Positions 59,365-64,000 of a stretch of DNA of 64,000 nt are shown one piece after another. The translations under genes and the position numbers were made by a program. Source of the stretch: Aurantimicrobium minutum. GTDB taxonomy: Bacteria > Actinomycetota > Actinomycetes > Actinomycetales > Microbacteriaceae. The stretch covers positions 682,001 to 746,000 of the forward strand of contig NZ_JARXXV010000001.1 in assembly GCF_029893825.1 (NCBI RefSeq), read 5' to 3'. Within the stretch, counting starts at the first letter, position 1, and each line of letters begins with the position of its first letter. Below the pieces are notes generated by a model. The model was given only the letters and a program-made list of their open reading frames with translations. It was not told where the DNA came from and made no database searches.

Positions 59365-60966
59365 CTACTTCTTAGTGATCTGGTAGTACAGAGGAACAGA
59401 GTTCCATCCGAAGACCACGTTCTTGACGAGGGTTGAGTAACCACCGTTGACGTTGCTGTACCACAGAGGTACTGCAGGGAGATCCTGAAGCAGGATGACC
59501 TGTGCGTCTTGGAAGTACTTGTTTGCCTCTTCAAGCGAACCAGCTTCGTTACCCTTTGCGAAGAGTGCGTCTACTTGTTCGTTGGAGTAGTCACCATCGT
59601 TTGCGCCAGCGTCAGTCTGGTACAGAGGCTCGAGGAAGTTCGCGAGCGCTGGGTAGTCAGCCTGCCATCCGGTGCGGAAAGCGGTGGTGATGGTGCGGTC
59701 GGTGACTGCAGTGCGCAGTTCAGCGAAGGTGGGGTATGGAGCGCCAGAAGCGTCAATACCGAGGGTGTTCTTGATGCTGTTGGTCACAGCGTCAACCCAT
59801 GCCTGGTGGCCACCATCGCCGTTGTAAGCAATCTGGAAGGTTCCAGACCAAGGCGAGATCTTGTCTGCCTGTGCCCAGAGTTCCTGTGCCTTCTTAGCGT
59901 TGAAGTCAAGAACATCGGAACCCTTGAGATCCTTCGACCATCCGTCAATTACGGGTGAGGTGAAGTCACGTGCAGGGGTACGAGTGTTGTCGAAGATCAC
60001 CGAGGTGATTTCGTCACGGTTGATAGCCATCGAGATGGCCTGACGACGCAGCTGGCCTTCTTGACCAGAGAAGTGCGCGAGGCTCTCTGGAATGGTGAAG
60101 GACTGGAAGATTGCTGCAGGCTGGTTGACCGCACGATCACCGAGGTCGGTGGTGTAGGTCTTCATTGCGCTGTCAGGAATACCATCCAGAACATCGAGGT
60201 TGTCGCTTAGCAGGTCTGCATATGCTGCATCCTGGGTTGCGTAGAACACGATGTCCAGTCCGCCGTTCATTGGCTTACGGCCACCCTTGTAGTCAGGGTT
60301 TGCAACAAGGTTGATGTCAACGTTGTGCTTCCATGCACCCTTTTCAGCAACCATGTAGGGACCGTTACCAATGGGGTTCTCCCCGAATGCTTCCATGTCG
60401 TCATATGCGACTGAAGGCAGTGGGAAGAATGCCGAGTATCCCAAACGCAGTGGGAAGTCAGACTGTGGGCTGGAGAGGGTGACAGTGAAGGTCAGGTCAT
60501 CAACAATCTGAAGACCGGTCAGGTCAGTGTCTTCCTCGTAGCTGAAGCCTTCGATTGCATCGAAGAAGTAGCTGTTGAGCTGAGCGTTAGAGAACAGTGC
60601 GCCATACTTCCATGCGTCAACGAATGACTTGGAGGTGACCTTTTCACCGTTGGTGAAGGTCCATCCATCGTTGAGGGTAATGGTGTAGGTCTGGTTGTCC
60701 TTGGTCTCAATCGACTTGGCAACTTCGTTAACCGGAGCACCCTTCGCGTCGTAATAGACCAGACCAGCGAAGATCGAGTCAACGATCTTTCCACCACCGG
60801 TTTCGTTGGTGTTGGTCGGGATCAACGGGTTCTGTGGTTCAGAACCGTTTGTGGAGATGATGTTGGAGTTTCCACCACTTGCTCCGCCTGCTGAACAGCC
60901 GGTTAATACCAAGGCTGTTGCGGCTACGAGTGCTACTGCACCCACGCCAATTTTCGATAAACGCAC
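59365..60966 (-). CDS. Peptide-binding lipoprotein of ABC transporter (SBP family 5)
   Basis: 533 aa. The lipobox LTGC (about residues 21-24) follows a short hydrophobic signal, so the protein is a lipoprotein. The family 5 fold is indicated by IPTNTNETGGGKIVDSIFAGLVYYD near the N-terminus and YTITLNDGWTFTNGEKVTSKSFVDAW. It captures peptides outside the cell and hands them to the permeases. The GTG start at 60966 has AGGAGG 5 nt upstream. A GCTCGTC-N7-GACGAGC hairpin lies 24 nt upstream of the gene. Confidence 0.93.
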   Translation of the reverse strand: MRLSKIGVGAVALVAATALVLTGCSAGGASGGNSNIISTNGSEPQNPLIPTNTNETGGGKIVDSIFAGLVYYDAKGAPVNEVAKSIETKDNQTYTITLNDGWTFTNGEKVTSKSFVDAWKYGALFSNAQLNSYFFDAIEGFSYEEDTDLTGLQIVDDLTFTVTLSSPQSDFPLRLGYSAFFPLPSVAYDDMEAFGENPIGNGPYMVAEKGAWKHNVDINLVANPDYKGGRKPMNGGLDIVFYATQDAAYADLLSDNLDVLDGIPDSAMKTYTTDLGDRAVNQPAAIFQSFTIPESLAHFSGQEGQLRRQAISMAINRDEITSVIFDNTRTPARDFTSPVIDGWSKDLKGSDVLDFNAKKAQELWAQADKISPWSGTFQIAYNGDGGHQAWVDAVTNSIKNTLGIDASGAPYPTFAELRTAVTDRTITTAFRTGWQADYPALANFLEPLYQTDAGANDGDYSNEQVDALFAKGNEAGSLEEANKYFQDAQVILLQDLPAVPLWYSNVNGGYSTLVKNVVFGWNSVPLYYQITKK

Positions 60967-60990
60967 TGTTCCTCCTGGTGAGATGTTGAA

Positions 60991-61011
60991 GCTCGTCGAG
61001 ACGTGACGAGC
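60991..61011 (-). promoter_or_regulatory. Leader hairpin upstream of binding-protein gene
   Basis: GCTCGTC-N7-GACGAGC, perfect 7-bp arms, begins 25 nt before the GTG. The rest of the 224-bp divergent gap to the CPBP gene has a TATAGG-like sequence but no other site I can support. Confidence 0.35.
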
Positions 61012-61177
61012 CTGTGCTGTGATTTCAAACTACGCCTTTCGGCATATTTCGACACAAGAAGGGGACGATTCGTTACAAAGTCGTCACATATGCAGCGCAT
61101 TTCGTTGTGAGAACCCTATAAAACCGATGATGTATTGCATCCTGTGCACAATTCACGCATCTGACGTTTCGCAGAAC

Positions 61178-61183
61178 TAGGCT
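61178..61183 (+). promoter_or_regulatory. -10 box, leaderless promoter of CPBP gene
   Basis: TAGGCT, 7 nt before the GTG at 61191; no Shine-Dalgarno is present. Confidence 0.5.
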
Positions 61184-61190
61184 TATCCGC

Positions 61191-61967
61191 GTGAGCGAAT
61201 GGACCAGTAAACAACTCCGGGCACGCACCTGGCTAGAGATTGCCATTGTGCTGGGTCTTTCTCTGGGATCCTCAGCTGTCTACTCCATCGTTTCGCTGAT
61301 TCGGAAGTTGTCTCAGTCCGAGGCGTTGAACACCCAGAAGGCCGTGATTAACCAGCCACTTGCGGACCAACCAGTGTTTGATTTGATCTATCAACTGCTG
61401 GGCATCTTTTTCGGACTCGTGCCCGTGGTGCTGGTTTTCTGGCTACTAGCCAAACCTGGCCTCAGTACATTTAGCCAACTGGGATTCAACTTCAAGGAAC
61501 CCGGCAAAGACCTCCTGCGTGGGTTTGGCCTGGCAGCAATTATTGGTATTCCTGGGCTTGGGCTCTATTTAGTTGGCAATGCCTTAGGTATCACCACCAC
61601 GATTGTGCCCACAGCATTAGACACCTACTGGTGGACCATTCCCGTACTTGTCTTGGCTGCCCTCCGTGCGGCACTGGTGGAAGAACTGATCGTGGTGGGC
61701 TATCTCTTCACCAAGCTGAGAGAGTTTGGCTGGAAAACTTGGCACATCATCCTCACCTCAGCCGCTTTGCGCGGAAGCTATCACCTCTACCAAGGGTTCG
61801 GCCCCTTCGTGGGGAACTTCGTCATGGGTGTGGTCTTTGGTCTGGCCTATCAGCGATGGGGTCGAACCATGCCGCTGGTCATTGCGCACTGGATCTTGGA
61901 TATTGTCTCGTTCACCGGTTTTGCCCTCGTCAAAGCGCTAGCTCCGGGCTTTCTGCCAGGAACATAA
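61191..61967 (+). CDS. CPBP-family intramembrane protease-like protein
   Basis: 258 aa with about seven membrane segments. The CPBP core (about 155-250) reads VEELIVVGYLF, then RGSYHLYQGF, and later IAHWILD with its conserved His. The Glu-Glu pair and both His residues of the family are kept, but the Arg usually found after the Glu pair (EExxxR) is Val. An Arg in RGSYH may compensate. Members cleave CaaX-like proteins or act in bacteriocin immunity; the function here is unknown. Confidence 0.82.
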   Translation: MSEWTSKQLRARTWLEIAIVLGLSLGSSAVYSIVSLIRKLSQSEALNTQKAVINQPLADQPVFDLIYQLLGIFFGLVPVVLVFWLLAKPGLSTFSQLGFNFKEPGKDLLRGFGLAAIIGIPGLGLYLVGNALGITTTIVPTALDTYWWTIPVLVLAALRAALVEELIVVGYLFTKLREFGWKTWHIILTSAALRGSYHLYQGFGPFVGNFVMGVVFGLAYQRWGRTMPLVIAHWILDIVSFTGFALVKALAPGFLPGT

Positions 61968-61979
61968 GGCTTGTCGCCA

Positions 61980-61985
61980 TAAGCT
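61980..61985 (+). promoter_or_regulatory. -10 box, leaderless promoter of lipoprotein gene
   Basis: TAAGCT, 7 nt before the ATG at 61993. It favours this ATG over the GTG at 61987. Confidence 0.5.
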
Positions 61986-61992
61986 TGTGAGC

Positions 61993-62550
61993 ATGTTCAA
62001 ACGCTTTGCCCTTCTTCTTGTTCTGACTCTCACCGCAAGCTTTGCCCTGAGTGCATGTAGTGCAACAGATAACAAGCATCTCTCTGGTCAGGCAGCTCAA
62101 GATGCCCTTCATGCAGTAGTAGAAAACTCGGTGAAGAAGCTCAAGGCAGAAGGTGGCTCAGAAACTCTCGCTGTCGGCCAAACCCAATACGTTGTTATTT
62201 ACGATCCCTCAGCTGCCGAAGGCAAGCAGGTAGTTACAGCAAACCTGACCAACAACAGTGCTGCAACCTTCGACAAAATCTCTTCAGTTTCGCTTCTTGC
62301 CTTAGCTGATCTCATCGCGACGGACACAGTCAAGAAGGCCGATGTTTCCCTGACTAAGAATGTCTTCACCGTCCAAGGAAAAGACTTCCTTTTTGAAATT
62401 TTTGTAACCGACGATTTGGTATATAAATCCAACATCTGGAGCTCACAATCTGGCAGCCAAGATGCCCAAATTGTTGTGATTACCTATGGCATCAACGCCG
62501 ACACCCAGAAGCTGTTTGACTCAGCTGTTGAGCCTGCTCCAGCCCAGTAA
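61993..62550 (+). CDS. Putative lipoprotein of unknown function
   Basis: 185 aa. The signal peptide MFKRFALLLVLTLTASFALS ends in the lipobox LSAC, giving a lipid-modified Cys near residue 21. The mature part has no domain I recognise; it contains VYLTN/AATF-like stretches and one acidic core. It lies 25 bp after the CPBP gene and 51 bp before the TetR gene; co-regulation is possible but unproven. Confidence 0.7.
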   Translation: MFKRFALLLVLTLTASFALSACSATDNKHLSGQAAQDALHAVVENSVKKLKAEGGSETLAVGQTQYVVIYDPSAAEGKQVVTANLTNNSAATFDKISSVSLLALADLIATDTVKKADVSLTKNVFTVQGKDFLFEIFVTDDLVYKSNIWSSQSGSQDAQIVVITYGINADTQKLFDSAVEPAPAQ

Positions 62551-62601
62551 AGACAGACTTTTTGTCCAATTCGCCTCTGTTTTTAGAGGATAGAATTAAG
62601 C

Positions 62602-63204
62602 ATGCCAAAAACCTCTCACCCCACTCGTGACCGTCTCATTGAGACGATGGTTGAGTTGTTGGATGGTTCTGACCCAGAACACATCACCGCTGATCAAGTA
62701 CTGACAGCTTCTGGGGTGTCTAAGGGTTCTTTGTATCACCACTTTGAAGACTTCGAAGATCTGCTTGAAGCTGCTCTCATTGCTCGATTTAGTGTGAACG
62801 TGGATGCCACCATAGAGGCACTGGCAAAGATTCTTGTCACGGTGAACTCCCGCGAAGATCTCATTGCAGCGCTGCGAGAAATTAACGGGTATAACCAAGC
62901 ACAATCACGCTCGAGCTATCGCCTAGAACGCGCCCGTGCAGCAGGGCTTACCTATAGCAGCCCACGATTCCACGACGCTCTCGGTGCTGAACAAAAGCGC
63001 CTCACGGAAGCCTTTGTTGACCTTTTCAAAGAAGCACAAAATAAGCAGTGGATGTCTACCTCAGTAGATGCTCATGCAGCAGCGGTCTTTGTCCAGGCCT
63101 ACACCGTTGGCCGCGTTGTCGATGACATTGCACCAGACAAGGTTGACCCAGATGCCTGGATCGACCTCATCATGACTGTGATCGAGAAAGCGATTCTGGC
63201 CTAA
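62602..63204 (+). CDS. TetR-family transcriptional regulator
   Basis: 200 aa. The N-terminal HTH (about 8-55) includes ITADQVLTASGVSKGSLYHHFEDFEDLLEAAL, the TetR signature. The effector domain (about 70-200) is not assigned. The start ATG has a TAGAAT 5 nt upstream and an AGAGGA further up. The stop codon interlocks with that of the convergent cysteine hydrolase, which may be its target or just a neighbour. Confidence 0.92.
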   Translation: MPKTSHPTRDRLIETMVELLDGSDPEHITADQVLTASGVSKGSLYHHFEDFEDLLEAALIARFSVNVDATIEALAKILVTVNSREDLIAALREINGYNQAQSRSSYRLERARAAGLTYSSPRFHDALGAEQKRLTEAFVDLFKEAQNKQWMSTSVDAHAAAVFVQAYTVGRVVDDIAPDKVDPDAWIDLIMTVIEKAILA

Positions 63205-63746
63205 CCAGCCAACACATCTGCGGTGGAGCGGACCGTGGCGAATTCTCCATGCAGGTTCGCTGCTGTCATGCGCGCAACTTCTTCCGCTGGGATGACATTG
63301 CCTTCCAGATCCTTCTTGTCGAAGGTGTGGGTTGCATCCAGCACAAAGGTGACGTCATAGCCGAGGTTGCCACCCATTCGAGCAGTGGTTTCACAGCAGA
63401 AGTTCGTCATGATGCCACACACCGTAATCGCGTTGATGTCTTCATTTTTCAACCAGGCATCTAGATCTGGTGTGCCATAGAAAGCCGAGTTGACGGTCTT
63501 TGTCACGAAGAGATCGTGCGGGCCATCGATGCCAGGTTTGAGGTCATTTCCGGACTGGCCAGGAGCAAGAGGTGAGCCCTGCTTCTTTGAATCGTGCCTC
63601 ACCAACACCACGGGCTGACCTGTTGAACGCCAGTGTTCAAGAAGTGAAATCACATTGGTTTCGCAGTTGGGGTTATTGCGCGGTCCGTTTCGTGGATCGT
63701 CAAAACCGTTTTGAACATCTATAACTACAAGTGCGTTCTTCGTCAT
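63201..63746 (-). CDS. Cysteine hydrolase, isochorismatase/nicotinamidase-like family
   Basis: 181 aa. Catalytic Asp is in ALVVIDVQNGFDD, Lys in FVTKTVNSAF, and Cys in VCGIMTNFCCETTARMGG. The family includes isochorismatases, nicotinamidases and other amidohydrolases; the residue set (Asp-Lys-Cys) supports an active enzyme, but not its substrate. TAGCCT lies 6 nt before the ATG at 63746. The gene overlaps the TetR gene by 4 nt at its 3' end. Confidence 0.88.
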   Translation of the reverse strand: MTKNALVVIDVQNGFDDPRNGPRNNPNCETNVISLLEHWRSTGQPVVLVRHDSKKQGSPLAPGQSGNDLKPGIDGPHDLFVTKTVNSAFYGTPDLDAWLKNEDINAITVCGIMTNFCCETTARMGGNLGYDVTFVLDATHTFDKKDLEGNVIPAEEVARMTAANLHGEFATVRSTADVLAG

Positions 63747-63752
63747 GGCTTC

Positions 63753-63758
63753 AGGCTA
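63753..63758 (-). promoter_or_regulatory. -10 box, leaderless promoter of cysteine hydrolase
   Basis: TAGCCT on the minus strand, 6 nt before the ATG at 63746. Confidence 0.5.
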
Positions 63759-63778
63759 CTCTTGCGCCGGCAAAGACA

Positions 63779-63802
63779 GAACCCCCGCACAGGCGGGGGT
63801 TC
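63779..63802 (-). terminator. Terminator after gcvP
   Basis: GAACCCCCGC pairs with GCGGGGGTTC around a 4-nt loop. It begins 9 bp past the gcvP stop on the minus strand, with only a short T-rich tail. Confidence 0.7.
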
Positions 63803-63811
63803 ACGTCGTTT

Positions 63812-64000
63812 TTAGTTTTCAAATGCCTCAGGCGGTGGGCATGAGCACACCAGGTTGCGGTCACCATAGGCGTTATCAATGCGACGCACTGGAGCCCAGT
63901 ACTTGCTGCGCACGCGCATGGTGCGGGTTGCTGCGTCGAGGCCTTCAGCGAATGGATATACAGCCTTCTCGCGAGAGTAGGGGTGGTTCCACTCGCCAGC
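63812..64000 (-). CDS. gcvP: Glycine dehydrogenase, P-protein C-terminus (partial)
   Basis: Only the last 62 codons are in the window; the gene continues beyond the right edge. The visible end reads [16 protein letters not shown], then [35 protein letters not shown], the conserved C-terminus of the PLP-dependent decarboxylase of the glycine cleavage system. The rest of the operon (gcvT, gcvH) is not visible. Confidence 0.93.
   Translation of the reverse strand, partial: AGEWNHPYSREKAVYPFAEGLDAATRTMRVRSKYWAPVRRIDNAYGDRNLVCSCPPPEAFEN

Noticed and set aside
1-64000. CRISPR arrays, insertion sequences, prophage, integron or replication origin
   Set aside because: No arrays of equal repeats with spacers, no transposase or integrase, no DnaA-box cluster, and no phage structural genes were seen.

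Overview
The window looks like a chromosomal segment of an actinobacterium, most likely a Microbacteriaceae member of the small-genome aquatic type (Aurantimicrobium/Rhodoluna-like; the genus is a guess). Reasons: the yceD-rpmF-rnc-mutM-smc block, small actinobacterial families (DUF3039, DUF3107, DUF3117), the succinylase DAP pathway, moderate GC (mid-50s by eye) and very dense packing. No intergenic gap exceeds about 230 bp, and four convergent gene pairs share their stop codons. I see no insertion sequence, prophage, CRISPR array or rRNA. The only clear accessory island is a small AT-rich higBA toxin-antitoxin pair.

Layout. 1-10.3 kb (minus): PP2C phosphatase (cut by the left edge), FHA protein, smc, IclR regulator, D-threonine aldolase-like enzyme, mutM, rnc, rpmF, yceD, acyltransferase. 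10.4-12.8 kb (plus): tRNA-Leu(UAG), two DedA proteins, PhzF. 12.8-16 kb (minus): DUF3039-murI-rph-rdgB-SDR operon. 16.2-18.4 kb (plus): nucleotidyltransferase and a TagGH-like ABC exporter. 18.5-21.9 kb (minus): glutaryl-CoA dehydrogenase, CoA-transferase, D-amino-acid oxidase. 22-28.5 kb: DUF3107, ferritin-like protein, DEAD helicase, membrane proteins, PHP phosphoesterase, Xaa-Pro aminopeptidase. 28.5-36.1 kb: LysR and putA, then a PRC/MgtE_N/CBS protein, DUF1003 and Mrp. 36.1-39.6 kb: putrescine-to-GABA type genes around an Lrp regulator. 39.7-42.8 kb: DNA-alkylation repair (ogt, tag), higBA, tatB, O-methyltransferase. 42.8-52.6 kb: DUF3117, a mannosyltransferase-like protein, dapE/dapD, alcohol dehydrogenase, a large surface protein, gltA, dapC, ferredoxin, DUF6113. 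52.7-55.6 kb: efeU behind three iron boxes, then typA. 55.7-61 kb: peptide ABC importer. 61.2-64 kb: CPBP protein, lipoprotein, TetR, cysteine hydrolase, 3' end of gcvP.

The genes fit a heterotroph living on peptides and amino acids: a peptide importer, Xaa-Pro aminopeptidase and PutA for proline, aminotransferase and aldehyde dehydrogenase for polyamine/GABA-type substrates, glutaryl-CoA dehydrogenase, D-amino-acid enzymes, and citrate synthase to take the carbon. Cell-wall precursor genes (murI, dapC/D/E) are spread among them.

The strongest unifying signal is regulatory. About two dozen genes have a -10-like hexamer (TANNNT, often TAGNCT or TAAGCT) ending 5-7 nt before the start codon with no Shine-Dalgarno, the signature of leaderless mRNAs. 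This also settles several ambiguous starts. Other points for follow-up: an FHA protein whose N-terminal tail carries about eight DD-T-V/I-V/I repeats, three 15-bp-phased DtxR/IdeR boxes before an efeU without efeO/efeB, a 19-bp inverted repeat before higBA, and a hairpin-packed leader before the DEAD helicase. I did not find a system I can confidently call undescribed; the FHA repeat array and the nucleotidyltransferase-exporter cassette are the best candidates.
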